From Pseudidiomarina salinarum (GTDB lineage: Bacteria > Pseudomonadota > Gammaproteobacteria > Enterobacterales > Alteromonadaceae): DNA of 39,439 bases. Location: NCBI RefSeq assembly GCF_000753715.1, contig NZ_JPER01000010.1, positions 1-39,439 on the forward strand. The letters run 5' to 3'. Positions 1 through 9,681 of the stretch are shown piece by piece. The notes under the pieces are model-generated. The model had not been told where the DNA came from. It was given only the letters and a program-made list of their open reading frames with translations, and searched no databases. Every line of letters begins with the position of its first letter. The stretch's first letter is position 1. The translations under genes and the position numbers were made by a program.

Positions 1-25
1 GGTTCAAGTCCCGTCCGCTCCGCCA
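1..25 (+). tRNA. 3' end of a tRNA, probably tRNA-Asp (truncated by window edge)
   Basis: The first 25 bases look like the 3' end of a tRNA. TTCAAGT at 3-9 is the T-loop, flanked by GG and CC of the T-stem. CCGCTCC at 15-21 would be the 3' acceptor strand, G22 the discriminator, and an encoded CCA lies at 23-25. The implied 5' acceptor strand is GGAGCGG, and the end closely resembles the E. coli tRNA-Asp end as I remember it. The anticodon lies outside the window, so the Asp identity is inferred. Confidence 0.8.
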
Positions 26-67
26 TTTAAACATCCTTCATTGTTTTATCTCCTGGAGTATTGCGCG

Positions 68-415
68 ATGAGTTCGGCTAATGCCTGCTTAACGTGTGGG
101 GCTTGTTGTGGATCCTATCGTGTGTCCTTTTACTGGGGCGAAGCTACCGGTGCGCCTGAAGGCTATGTGCCAAGCGAACTGACGGAAGCTTTTCATCCGC
201 ACCTGCTGTGTATGCAGGGGACCAACCAAAAACAACCACGTTGTGTCGCCCTTGAAGGCGAGATCGGCCAGCAAGTCAGTTGCAGCATCTATCAAAACCG
301 TCCATCGCCTTGCCGGGAATTCGATATTTCGGTAAACGGCAGTAATCCGTTTTGTGACAAAGCCCGGTTAAAATATGGGCTGCCGCCTCTGATTCCTGTT
401 ATTCATGTTGCCTGA
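68..415 (+). CDS. YkgJ-type cysteine-cluster protein
   Basis: A 115-residue protein of the YkgJ/UPF0153 family, whose members carry a cysteine cluster thought to bind zinc or an iron-sulfur centre. The N-terminus has CLTCGACC, further cysteines lie in CSIYQNRPSPCREF, and one lies near the C-terminal end (NPFCDKARLKYGLP). That spacing is typical of the family. The start at 68 is chosen because GGAG at 55-58 sits 9 bases upstream; an in-frame ATG at 41 lacks such a site and adds residues not expected in the family. It lies just after the tRNA and has no obvious partner. The molecular role of the family is not established. Confidence 0.85.
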   Translation: MSSANACLTCGACCGSYRVSFYWGEATGAPEGYVPSELTEAFHPHLLCMQGTNQKQPRCVALEGEIGQQVSCSIYQNRPSPCREFDISVNGSNPFCDKARLKYGLPPLIPVIHVA

Positions 416-463
416 TATAACCATAAATCCGCTAAATGGCGAACTTTGCGCTATGAATTACTC

Positions 464-492
464 TTGAGCCTGAGTGCGCAGGGGGGTACATT
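464..492 (+). promoter_or_regulatory. Putative sigma-70 promoter for dcp
   Basis: TTGAGC (464-469), a 17-base spacer and TACATT (487-492) resemble -35 and -10 boxes, each matching 4 of 6 consensus bases. It lies 30 bases upstream of the dcp start, in the only gap between the cysteine-cluster gene and dcp. Prediction by eye. Confidence 0.45.
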
Positions 493-522
493 AGTGGGAT
501 CACTACAACAAGGAGAAAGACT

Positions 523-2703
523 ATGCGCAAGAGCCTAATCGCTATTGCTATCGGCGCTACGCTATCCGTGGCTGCCTGTTCTGATAAAGACGCCACTGAA
601 CAAACAACACAGGTTGCTGCTCAGACAGAACAAACCGCTGCTACCGAATTCAACGAGAGCAATCCGTTCTATGAAGCCAGCACGCTGCCTTACCAGGCGC
701 CTGACTTTACCCAAATCAAATTTGAGCACTTCCGCCCGGCGTTTGAAGCTGGCATGGCAGAGCACATGGAAGAAATCGTTGCGATTGCCAGTAATCCGGA
801 ACTTGCTACTTTCGAGAACACTATCGTTGCTATGGAGCGATCAGGTCGCCTGCTAGGCCGCGTATCCTCTGTTTTCTATAACTTAGCTGGCTCAAACAGC
901 AATGATGATATCCGCAATTTACAAGGTGAACTGGCGCCGAAGATGGCGGGTCACCGCGACAACATCATGCTGAACGCTGATTTATTTGCGCGGGTACAGG
1001 CGGTTTATGACAACCGGATGATGCTCGAAGGTGAAGATCTGCGTCTGGTTGAAGAAACCTATAATGATTTCATCCGTGCCGGCGCTCAGCTTTCTGATGA
1101 AGCACAGGTTGAAATCCGCGAGTTAAACTCAGAATTGTCATCGCTGACCACCGAGTTCCAGCGCAACCTGATGAAACTGGTTGATGAGAACCTGATCGTT
1201 GTTGACGATAAAGCCCAACTGGCTGGTCTGAGCGACAGCGAAATTGCCCGCCTGGCAGAAACCGCAAAAGCTGAAGACATGGAAGGCAAGTACGTTATTA
1301 AGCTGACCAATACCACCCGCCAGCCAATTTTACAGTCACTGGAAAACCGTGAACTGCGTCAGCGTATCTGGGAAGCTTCGGCAAACCGCGGTACCGGTAA
1401 CACTGCAACGGATAACCGTCCGCTGGTATCACGTTTAAGTGAACTACGGGCTCAGAAAGCGAAACTGCTTGGTTATGACAACTGGGGCCTGTATGTGCTG
1501 GATACCAGCATGGCTAAAACCCCAACCGCGGCACAGGACATGCTCCGTGACCTGGTTCCGGCAGTAGTAAGTAACGTTGCCAAAGAGCAAGCCGCGATTC
1601 AGGAAATGATTGAAGCCGAAGGCGGTGATTTCGAAGTGAAACCATGGGATTGGGCCTTCTACGCTGAAAAAGTTCGTGAAGACCAGTACGCTATCGATTC
1701 GGATGAAGTGAAGCAATACTTTGAATTCAACCGCGTTGTTGAAGACGGTGTATTTTTCGCGATGAACCAGCTGTTTGGTATCACTTTCCATCAGCGTGAT
1801 GACATTCCTGTCTATGCCGATGATGTAGTGGTTTATGAAGTTAAAGATGTCGACGGTTCTACTCTTGGCCTGTTCTACGGCGACTGGTTTACCCGTGACG
1901 GTAAGCGTGGTGGCGCCTGGATGAGTTCTTATGTCAGCCAGTCACACCTGCTTGGTAACAAGCCGGTTATCCTGAACAACATGAACATCAAAAAAGCTCC
2001 GGACGGCGAACCGACTCTGCTGAGCTTTGATGAAGTCAGCACCATGTTCCATGAAATGGGACACGCGCTGCACGGTATGTTCTCTGATGTGAAATACCCG
2101 TCGCTGGCTGGTACCTCAGTATCGCGTGACTACGTAGAATTCCCGTCAACTTTCCAGGAAGACTGGACCATGCATCCTAAAGTCATGGCAAACTACGCTC
2201 GTCATTATGAAACTGGTGAAGTTATTCCTGAAGACCTGCTGGCCAAAGTAATGGCCGCGAAAAACTTCAACATGGGTTATGACACCCTGGAATACATCTC
2301 ATCAGCGTTGCTGGATCTGGAATACCACACGCTGTCAGCGGATGCCGCCAAGATTGATGATGTGCTGGCCTTCGAAGAAGCGGCCCTGGCTCGCAATGGC
2401 GTTGATGTAGAAGCGGTTCCACCGCGTTATAAATCAACCTTCTTTGCGCATGTATTCGCTGGCGGTTATTCAGCCGGATACTATGCCTACATGTGGTCTG
2501 AAGTGCTGGCAGCTGATGCCTTTGCATTTCTTGGCGAGCGTGGCGGTCTGACCATTGAAAACGGCCAGGCATTCCGTGAAGCCATACTGTCGAAAGGAAA
2601 CAGTATCGATCCGATGAAACAGTACATCAACTTCCGCGGCCATGAGCCATCAGTGGAAGCTTTACTGGAACGTCGTGGTCTGACACCACCTAAAATCGAC
2701 TAA
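523..2703 (+). CDS. dcp: Peptidyl-dipeptidase Dcp, M3 family, lipoprotein form
   Basis: A 726-residue zinc metallopeptidase of family M3 that would remove C-terminal dipeptides from oligopeptides. The zinc site is HEMGH at residues 510-514, with the third ligand probably E539 in DYVEFPS. The C-terminal segment FAGGYSAGYYAYMWSEV and the following residues resemble E. coli Dcp more than oligopeptidase A. The N-terminus is a lipoprotein signal ending in SVAAC (Cys19), so the enzyme is probably anchored in the envelope and acts on periplasmic peptides; E. coli Dcp (about 680 residues) has no lipobox as far as I recall. The start at 523 follows AAGGAG at a good distance. It has its own promoter-like sequence and a strong terminator, so it is probably transcribed alone. 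Confidence 0.9.
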   Translation: MRKSLIAIAIGATLSVAACSDKDATEQTTQVAAQTEQTAATEFNESNPFYEASTLPYQAPDFTQIKFEHFRPAFEAGMAEHMEEIVAIASNPELATFENTIVAMERSGRLLGRVSSVFYNLAGSNSNDDIRNLQGELAPKMAGHRDNIMLNADLFARVQAVYDNRMMLEGEDLRLVEETYNDFIRAGAQLSDEAQVEIRELNSELSSLTTEFQRNLMKLVDENLIVVDDKAQLAGLSDSEIARLAETAKAEDMEGKYVIKLTNTTRQPILQSLENRELRQRIWEASANRGTGNTATDNRPLVSRLSELRAQKAKLLGYDNWGLYVLDTSMAKTPTAAQDMLRDLVPAVVSNVAKEQAAIQEMIEAEGGDFEVKPWDWAFYAEKVREDQYAIDSDEVKQYFEFNRVVEDGVFFAMNQLFGITFHQRDDIPVYADDVVVYEVKDVDGSTLGLFYGDWFTRDGKRGGAWMSSYVSQSHLLGNKPVILNNMNIKKAPDGEPTLLSFDEVSTMFHEMGHALHGMFSDVKYPSLAGTSVSRDYVEFPSTFQEDWTMHPKVMANYARHYETGEVIPEDLLAKVMAAKNFNMGYDTLEYISSALLDLEYHTLSADAAKIDDVLAFEEAALARNGVDVEAVPPRYKSTFFAHVFAGGYSAGYYAYMWSEVLAADAFAFLGERGGLTIENGQAFREAILSKGNSIDPMKQYINFRGHEPSVEALLERRGLTPPKID

Positions 2704-2728
2704 ATAGCAGTAATATAAAAGAGAATAG

Positions 2729-2766
2729 GGGGCTGACACCGTTTACTGGTGGCAGCCCCTTTTTTG
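2729..2766 (+). terminator. Rho-independent terminator after dcp
   Basis: GGGGCTG (2729-2735) pairs with CAGCCCC (2753-2759), and CACC (2737-2740) pairs with GGTG (2748-2751) inside the stem. A run of six T follows at 2760-2765. The 5' arm is the same GGGGGCTGACACCG word found again at 4770-4783 after another gene. Confidence 0.85.
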
Positions 2767-2823
2767 TTTTGCGAAATAGTGATATAAAAATGTAAAGATT
2801 AAATGAAATTAGGGGTTTAACAA

Positions 2824-4026
2824 ATGGCAGAGACGTTATTTGCAGCACAGCCTATATATGATAGCCGGCAGCGGATAGTCGCTCATGAGTTACTGTACCG
2901 CCATGACAACGGCATAACGGCGCTGGAGGTAGGTGACAGCCTGGCAACCAGTGAAGTGCTGTTTAATCTCTGCACCGGTATTGTTGAGCATGTTGAGCAT
3001 TTCAAAAAGCCGGTATTTATTAACGTCGCCACCGATTTTCTGATGTCAGGGTCGTTTCTGCCACTGAATCCTAAAGACGTTATGATTGAACTGGTAGAGC
3101 GGATTCAACCGACGCCCGACGTCGTTGCGGCAATCGAATCCTGGGTCAGAGAGGGATTTCAGTTTGCTCTTGATGATTTTGCGTTTGAGCCTGAATGGGA
3201 ACCATTAGTCCGTCTGGCCTCCGTTATAAAAGTCGATATCAGCCTGATTAGTATTGACGAAGTCAGAGTCCACTTTGAAAAGCTTCGTCACTTACCCGTG
3301 CAGTGGTTGGCGGAACGGGTTGAAGATGAGCAAACTTACAACGAATACCGGGAGCTTGGTTTTGACCTCTTTCAGGGGTTTTACCTTGCACGTCCTATCA
3401 TCATTGAAGGCACGCGGGTGCCGTCCGCAGCCAGCCAGTTAACCTTTGTAATCGAGCACCTATTTGCGGAAGAACCTGATCTCTATGATCTGGTTGGAGC
3501 CTTATCTACCGATCCGCTACTGGTTGTGAATCTGTTGCGTATCGCCAATAGCCCATATTATGCGGCGCGGCGGCGCATCGAGTCGCTGAAAGAAGTGGTC
3601 ATGATGCTAGGGCTTGAACCCTTGCGCAAGTGGGTGCTGCTGATTATTTCATTGCAGAGCACTACCCCGGTCAAAGCCAAGCTTGTCCTAACCCGTGCGT
3701 ATATGTGTAGCGAGCTGATGCAACTCAATACTGCTGATCAGCGTCTGTCCGGACCCGCCTTTCTGGTCGGCCTGCTATCAGGCATTGATACGCTGCTTGG
3801 CGTTAAGACCAAAGATTTTGTCAATAAGCTGAATATTACCGACGCCGTTCGTGATGCGGTATTACATAATAAAGGCGGACTTGGCGAACTTCTGGCTTCG
3901 GTGGAAGCCTTTGAATATGCATTGACGATGAAACAGCCGATCGATCCGGACAACCCACTGTTCGGGATTTATCAGCAGTGCCACTTTTTAGTTGATGAGA
4001 TGCTTTCAGCGGCAGGTTTCGAATGA
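2824..4026 (+). CDS. EAL-HDOD signalling protein
   Basis: A 400-residue protein with an N-terminal EAL domain (about residues 1-190) and a C-terminal HDOD domain (about 200-395), the same architecture as the YuxH/CdgJ group. EAL domains hydrolyse or sense cyclic di-GMP; HDOD is a degraded HD-like domain used in signalling. The EAL signature reads HELLYR. By eye, residues at the usual catalytic positions are present: E22, N67, E89, D117/D118, K136, E164 and Q184 (in FQGF). The loop normally reading DFGTG/DFGSG is instead DFAFEPEW (118-125). Activity is therefore uncertain. No signal peptide or membrane segment is visible, so it is probably cytoplasmic. An AGGGG sequence precedes the ATG. Its stop overlaps the next gene by ATGA. 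Confidence 0.9.
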   Translation: MAETLFAAQPIYDSRQRIVAHELLYRHDNGITALEVGDSLATSEVLFNLCTGIVEHVEHFKKPVFINVATDFLMSGSFLPLNPKDVMIELVERIQPTPDVVAAIESWVREGFQFALDDFAFEPEWEPLVRLASVIKVDISLISIDEVRVHFEKLRHLPVQWLAERVEDEQTYNEYRELGFDLFQGFYLARPIIIEGTRVPSAASQLTFVIEHLFAEEPDLYDLVGALSTDPLLVVNLLRIANSPYYAARRRIESLKEVVMMLGLEPLRKWVLLIISLQSTTPVKAKLVLTRAYMCSELMQLNTADQRLSGPAFLVGLLSGIDTLLGVKTKDFVNKLNITDAVRDAVLHNKGGLGELLASVEAFEYALTMKQPIDPDNPLFGIYQQCHFLVDEMLSAAGFE

Positions 4027-4778
4027 AAATAAAACCCTTTCTGACGTTGTTAGGCTGCCTGGTAGTAACTGGTGCTGCGCAGAGTACAACCTGGGGCGAG
4101 CGCGAAGTCGCTGATCCATTATTACCCGGCGAAACCTGCAAAGTACGGGAGCCGATGAGCTATGGCGGTTATATTTACCACTGGGATTCAAAATATGATC
4201 AGGTGTTCTGGCCGCTGATCGATGTCGAAGGGATCTGGCACTGTGAAAAATCCGGATTCATGGCGCTTATCGGCGACTTTGCATTAAATCCGGATGAAGT
4301 ATTACGTATCAAAGCTTTTCTGGATACCCACCCGATTCGACCGGTGAGCCGGGAGGACAAACTGGCCCGGCTGGATGCGCTTTATGCCCTGCGCGATATC
4401 GATCCGGACTATCAGAATATCGTCAACCGGGTACTGGCCCGCCAATATCAGAGCGTTAAAGATTATGACACAGCGAATCGTTACCGCGCCGAGGCCTTCG
4501 CAACTATTGAAGAGATACTGGCGCAAGCCGATTTAGATCTGGCGAAACGCGCACGGTATTTGTACCTGGGAGTGAACTACGCGCGGCAATTTGGGGAGAT
4601 GGAACTGAGTGACGACTACCTGCGCCGGTTACATATTGTAATGATCGATGCGCGTGGTACCGAAGCCGAACAATTCATTGAGTACATTGAAGAATTTCTG
4701 TCCCATAGCCAGTATATTACGCCAGGCGGCGCGCTCGATCCGGAGCTGCCTGAAGCAGCACCAGACGAAGGGGGCTGA
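4023..4778 (+). CDS. Unknown secreted protein coupled to the EAL-HDOD gene
   Basis: I do not recognise this 251-residue protein. It starts with a signal peptide (MKIKPFLTLLGCLVVTGAAQS) and would be exported. The mature part is rich in acidic and aromatic residues; it has two cysteines (in GETCKV and IWHCEKSGF) that could form a disulfide, then a mainly helical region (about residues 100-225) with regularly spaced Ala, Tyr and Arg resembling a small helical repeat. The tail is acidic and proline-rich. The start overlaps the preceding stop in ATGA, so the two genes are probably translationally coupled. There is no separate terminator; a GGGGGCTGACACCG hairpin begins within the last codons. Confidence 0.75.
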   Translation: MKIKPFLTLLGCLVVTGAAQSTTWGEREVADPLLPGETCKVREPMSYGGYIYHWDSKYDQVFWPLIDVEGIWHCEKSGFMALIGDFALNPDEVLRIKAFLDTHPIRPVSREDKLARLDALYALRDIDPDYQNIVNRVLARQYQSVKDYDTANRYRAEAFATIEEILAQADLDLAKRARYLYLGVNYARQFGEMELSDDYLRRLHIVMIDARGTEAEQFIEYIEEFLSHSQYITPGGALDPELPEAAPDEGG

Positions 4779-4795
4779 CACCGCCTGGTGATGCC
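4770..4795 (+). repeat. REP-like hairpin, second copy of GGGGGCTGACACCG
   Basis: The word GGGGGCTGACACCG at 4770-4783 exactly repeats 2728-2741. It can fold: GGGC (4772-4775) pairs with GCCC, and CACC with GGTG, around a short loop, but no T-run follows, so it is a poor terminator. CTGACACC also occurs at 7194-7201 after icd. The repeat nature is seen directly; calling it REP-like is inference. Confidence 0.5.
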
Positions 4796-4810
4796 CTGAA
4801 CCACCCCTGA

Positions 4811-7120
<2,310 letters not shown>

Positions 7121-7150
7121 AGCGTTCGCCACAGATAAGGTCAGTTCCGA

Positions 7151-7184
7151 AAAGGGCGAAGCTTTGATGCTTCGCCCTTTTTTT
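7151..7184 (+). terminator. Rho-independent terminator after icd
   Basis: AAAGGGCGAAGC (7151-7162) and GCTTCGCCCTTT (7169-7180) form a perfect 12-bp stem with a TTTGAT loop, followed by more T to 7184. Confidence 0.92.
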
Positions 7185-7251
7185 GTGCGCGTCCTGACAC
7201 CATCAGCTACGCTTAAGGAAGTTGTCACTGTCAGTTAATAAGGAGGTTCAC

Positions 7252-7506
7252 ATGGAGCAATCAGTTGAACTGACCGATATACGGAGCTTTTTGCTGTGGT
7301 GCGTGATTGGACACTACGCATTGCTGCTGATCTGGTTCGGTTTCTTTGTGTTTGGCCACCGCTGGCTATACCGCCTGCATAATCGCTGGTTCAGCATGAC
7401 CAGAGAAACCTTCGATGCGCTGCATTATGCCTTGTTAGGTATTTTTGAAGTGCTGGTATTGGTGTTCTTCCTGGTGCCGCTGGTGGTTCTGTACCTGACA
7501 GGCTAG
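7252..7506 (+). CDS. Small inner-membrane protein, DUF6868-like
   Basis: An 84-residue protein with two probable membrane helices (about residues 13-35 and 60-82). The intervening segment HRWLYRLHNRWFSMTRETFD is basic and aromatic. This layout resembles a conserved small membrane family found in marine gammaproteobacteria and pseudomonads (DUF6868, from memory). The start at 7252 is set by a near-perfect AGGAGG at 7241-7246; the ATG-like start at 7222 has no site. Its function is unknown. It is followed 42 bases later by another small gene. Confidence 0.8.
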   Translation: MEQSVELTDIRSFLLWCVIGHYALLLIWFGFFVFGHRWLYRLHNRWFSMTRETFDALHYALLGIFEVLVLVFFLVPLVVLYLTG

Positions 7507-7548
7507 ACTGAACTACGCGTAATGAATTGCTCAATCAAGGAGAAGTAA

Positions 7549-7896
7549 ATGTCTGATAAAGAACCGGAACAAAGTCCACTTACCCAGAAGGTCACTGTCG
7601 ATGATAAGACCGTGGAGATTGATATTTATCGGGGCGATGAAGGTGGCTGGATTCTGGAAATTGTTGATGAAGGCAACAACTCGACGATGTGGGAAGATGA
7701 GTTTGCGTCGGACGAAGAAGCCTTAGCTGAAGCGAAAACCGCCATCCGGGAGGACGGCATTGATGCTTATATTGGTGCGCATGGGCAATCCGGAAAAGGC
7801 GAATATGGCTACGAACATCGGGATGATACTGAACCCCGGGTTGAGGAAATTCCCCGCATTAAAAAAGGCCCTAAACAAGGAATGAGTAACGGTTAA
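7549..7896 (+). CDS. Small acidic protein of unknown function
   Basis: A 115-residue, very acidic cytoplasmic protein with no signal peptide. The segment TVDDKTVEIDIYRGDEGGWILEIVDEG suggests a small beta-sheet fold, followed by a helix rich in E and A (DEEALAEAKTAI). The tail is charged and Gly-rich and ends with a basic stretch. AAGGAG precedes the ATG. I do not recognise a named family. It sits between two other small genes with short gaps, so the three may share a transcript. Confidence 0.75.
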   Translation: MSDKEPEQSPLTQKVTVDDKTVEIDIYRGDEGGWILEIVDEGNNSTMWEDEFASDEEALAEAKTAIREDGIDAYIGAHGQSGKGEYGYEHRDDTEPRVEEIPRIKKGPKQGMSNG

Positions 7897-7905
7897 GGAG
7901 GTGAA

Positions 7906-8172
7906 ATGAAATTAGTCCTTAGTTTTTTTCTGGCCGGCATGGTCACCCTTAGTGGTTCTGCCATGGCGGTAACCGATACCTGCGAACTGAAAGCCGAAAC
8001 GCCCAGTAAATTCCTGGTGCTTGATAGTAACGGTGATGAAGTTGGCTATATTGAACTGAGAAGCGACGATAGTTGGAAAGCCTGGGTGAACGAACGGGGT
8101 GCGGCCATCGAAACTTTCTGGACGCCCGAAGATGCTATGGGCCATGTATGCCGAAACCGGGTTATTGACTAA
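7906..8172 (+). CDS. Small secreted protein of unknown function
   Basis: An 88-residue protein with a clear signal peptide (hydrophobic stretch ending SGSAMA, cleavage about residue 21). The mature part of about 67 residues has two cysteines (TDTCELK and GHVCRNR) that could form one disulfide in the periplasm. AAGGAGG lies just before the ATG, and the gene starts 9 bases after the previous stop, so the two are probably co-transcribed. Function unknown. Confidence 0.75.
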   Translation: MKLVLSFFLAGMVTLSGSAMAVTDTCELKAETPSKFLVLDSNGDEVGYIELRSDDSWKAWVNERGAAIETFWTPEDAMGHVCRNRVID

Positions 8173-8180
8173 CCCGGCTT
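8155..8180. terminator. Hairpin between convergent small genes
   Basis: CCGGGTTA (8157-8164) and TAACCCGG (8170-8177) form a perfect 8-bp stem around TTGAC; the plus-strand stop codon (8170-8172) lies in the 3' arm. Read on the minus strand, the stem extends and ends in GGTTT, so it may help terminate the lipoprotein transcript. No long T-run follows on either strand. Confidence 0.5.
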
Positions 8181-8205
8181 CGGAAAAGGTGCTAGCGGTA
8201 AAGCA

Positions 8206-8457
8206 TTAGCGCTGGATACATTCTGCCAGTGAACAGCCCTGATAGGTGCGTTCACACTGCTGATAGGCGCGATGCGCCGCGACCGAGCGAACCGTATCGC
8301 TGGCTTCAACCGTCATACCGGAGGCACTGGTTGAATAACAGTGCCAGTAGCCGGTTAAGTCAGCAGGAGCCGGCTCATCAGCAGACTCATTGGCGGCACC
8401 AGCGCAGCCCGCCAGTAATACGGCGAGCCCGCTTATTAACATGGAACGCATCATCAT
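8206..8457 (-). CDS. Small lipoprotein, downstream member of a tandem pair
   Basis: An 83-residue protein with a lipoprotein signal ending LLAGC, so it is probably lipid-anchored in the envelope. The mature part has an acidic, proline-containing linker, then GYWHC and a C-terminal C-x6-C-x4-C motif ending CIQR. The same cysteine pattern occurs in the adjacent upstream gene, so they look like paralogues. The start at 8457 is chosen because TAATG joins the upstream stop and this ATG; a GTG at 8472 would be a 16-base overlap, and two further ATG codons follow immediately. Function unknown. Confidence 0.75.
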   Translation of the reverse strand: MMMRSMLISGLAVLLAGCAGAANESADEPAPADLTGYWHCYSTSASGMTVEASDTVRSVAAHRAYQQCERTYQGCSLAECIQR

Positions 8458-8711
8458 TACCGTTGTACGCACTGAGGATCAGTGCAGGCCTGATAATGCT
8501 CATTGCAGCGTTCAAACGCGGTCGCTTCGGTGTCTTCGCGATCCATGCCGGTCGCTTCATAAACCCGGCCACCACCGACACCGCTTTTAGAAACGCAGTA
8601 CCATTCACCACTTACCATTGGCGATGCGGTGATTTCCGGGGCAGGCTGACTGGTATTCGTGCAGCCGAGTAAGACAAGTGTGAATCCTGCAACTAAAGCT
8701 AAACGAGTCAT
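8457..8711 (-). CDS. Small lipoprotein, upstream member of a tandem pair
   Basis: An 84-residue protein with a lipoprotein signal ending VLLGC (Cys17), a short linker, then GEWYC and a C-terminal C-x6-C-x4-C motif ending CVQR. The four cysteines match those of the next gene. GGAGG (on the minus strand, opposite 8720-8725) lies at good spacing before the ATG. Its TAA overlaps the next ATG as TAATG, indicating coupled translation. I do not recognise a named family. Confidence 0.8.
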   Translation of the reverse strand: MTRLALVAGFTLVLLGCTNTSQPAPEITASPMVSGEWYCVSKSGVGGGRVYEATGMDREDTEATAFERCNEHYQACTDPQCVQR

Positions 8712-8805
8712 ATGTCTGTTCCTCCTTGCTTCGAATCTTCATGTCAAAGTATAGGAGGTGATTATGAAAAAACCAGCTTTCCGGGACCACCTGGCCCGGC
8801 CAGGC

Positions 8806-9030
8806 TTACGACTTAGTCAAACGGAAGCGCTGGGTGTACATCCCCTCGTGCTCGACCATTTCAGTAAACATCTCAAGTGGCCGCACCCAGAGTTCACCTT
8901 TACCACCTTTATCATCCAGCGGCCGGTAAACCACCATATCCTCTTCGGTTTCGGAATGGCGCGCGACCCCGATAACTTCGTAATCCTTGCCTTTAAAATG
9001 CCGGTAAATGCCCGGAATAATTGTTGGCAT
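8806..9030 (-). CDS. DUF1653 domain protein
   Basis: A 74-residue protein that is essentially one DUF1653 domain. The segments PGIYRHFKGKDYEVIGVARH, SETEEDMVVYRPL and ELWVRPLEMFTEMVE match the family pattern. Members are short cytoplasmic proteins of unknown function. AGGAGAGG on the minus strand precedes the ATG. It starts 12 bases after the tspO stop, so the two are probably one operon. A GC-rich inverted repeat (CCTGGCCGGGCCAGG read on the minus strand, about 8788-8802) followed by a T-run opposite 8766-8771 is a possible terminator. Confidence 0.9.
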   Translation of the reverse strand: MPTIIPGIYRHFKGKDYEVIGVARHSETEEDMVVYRPLDDKGGKGELWVRPLEMFTEMVEHEGMYTQRFRLTKS

Positions 9031-9042
9031 ATCAGCCTCTCC

Positions 9043-9531
9043 TTAAAGTACTTCAGGATTCAGTTGCCAGATCTGGTAGCTCAGCGCGGCCGCGAAAGTC
9101 ACCCAGACAAAATACGGGACCAGTAGCAGCGCAGCGGCTTTACGCTGGCGCCAGAACAGAATAATGGTGGCCAGAATAAATGCCCACAGCGCTATTATTT
9201 CGATAAAGGCGATTAAGCCCAGATAGAAGCCAAAGAACAACCAGCTCCAGAGGGCGTTGAGCGCTAACTGAATGATAAATATCTTCAGCGCGGGGCGCGC
9301 TGTGCCTGCATAGCCCTGCTGTCGCCATACCAGCCAGGCAGCAACGCCCATCATGGTGTACAGCGCTGTCCAGACGGGCCCGAACAGCCAGGCTGGTGGG
9401 GCCCAGCCTGGTAATGTCAGTTCACGATAAAATACCGGTGCGTTGGCTGAGCCGAAGCCGCCAATTGCCGCTGCGATATAAACCAGAACGAGCCAGCCAA
9501 TAAGACCTGCCAGTTGTTTGCCGATTGACAT
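9043..9531 (-). CDS. tspO: TspO/MBR family membrane protein
   Basis: A 162-residue protein with five hydrophobic segments, the usual size and layout of TspO (translocator protein, tryptophan-rich sensory protein). The motif PGWAPPAWLFGPVWTALYTM is diagnostic, followed by ALNALWSWLFFG. Family members bind porphyrins and other small ligands, and in some bacteria affect tetrapyrrole or stress responses. It is transcribed divergently from dnaE and is followed closely by the DUF1653 gene. Confidence 0.92.
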   Translation of the reverse strand: MSIGKQLAGLIGWLVLVYIAAAIGGFGSANAPVFYRELTLPGWAPPAWLFGPVWTALYTMMGVAAWLVWRQQGYAGTARPALKIFIIQLALNALWSWLFFGFYLGLIAFIEIIALWAFILATIILFWRQRKAAALLLVPYFVWVTFAAALSYQIWQLNPEVL

Positions 9532-9618
9532 AATGTACGCCTTTTTTATCTGCGGTAATGCTACCTACTATAGCCGTTATTGCGCTAAGAGTGCTAGTCA
9601 GAAGCGGCAATACTCGGC

Positions 9619-9647
9619 ATGACAATTGGCTCGGGCTGAGGCACAAT
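9619..9647 (+). promoter_or_regulatory. dnaE: Putative sigma-70 promoter for dnaE
   Basis: ATGACA (9619-9624, 5 of 6 to TTGACA), a 17-base spacer and CACAAT (9642-9647, 4 of 6 to TATAAT). It lies 35 bases before the dnaE start, within the divergent tspO/dnaE region. Confidence 0.5.
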
Positions 9648-9681
9648 ACGGCTAACTCATAAAAAGACGAATCAGAAGCTT

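Noticed and set aside
41-67. Upstream in-frame start for the cysteine-cluster gene
   Set aside because: GGAG at 55-58 is correctly spaced for ATG 68, and the extra residues are not expected in the family.
8758-9126. A 122-residue plus-strand ORF with a strong AGGAGGTG upstream (8754-8760)
   Set aside because: It runs antisense through the real DUF1653 gene, its protein has no recognisable pattern and it includes the GC-rich hairpin region. The good ribosome-binding-like sequence is most likely chance.
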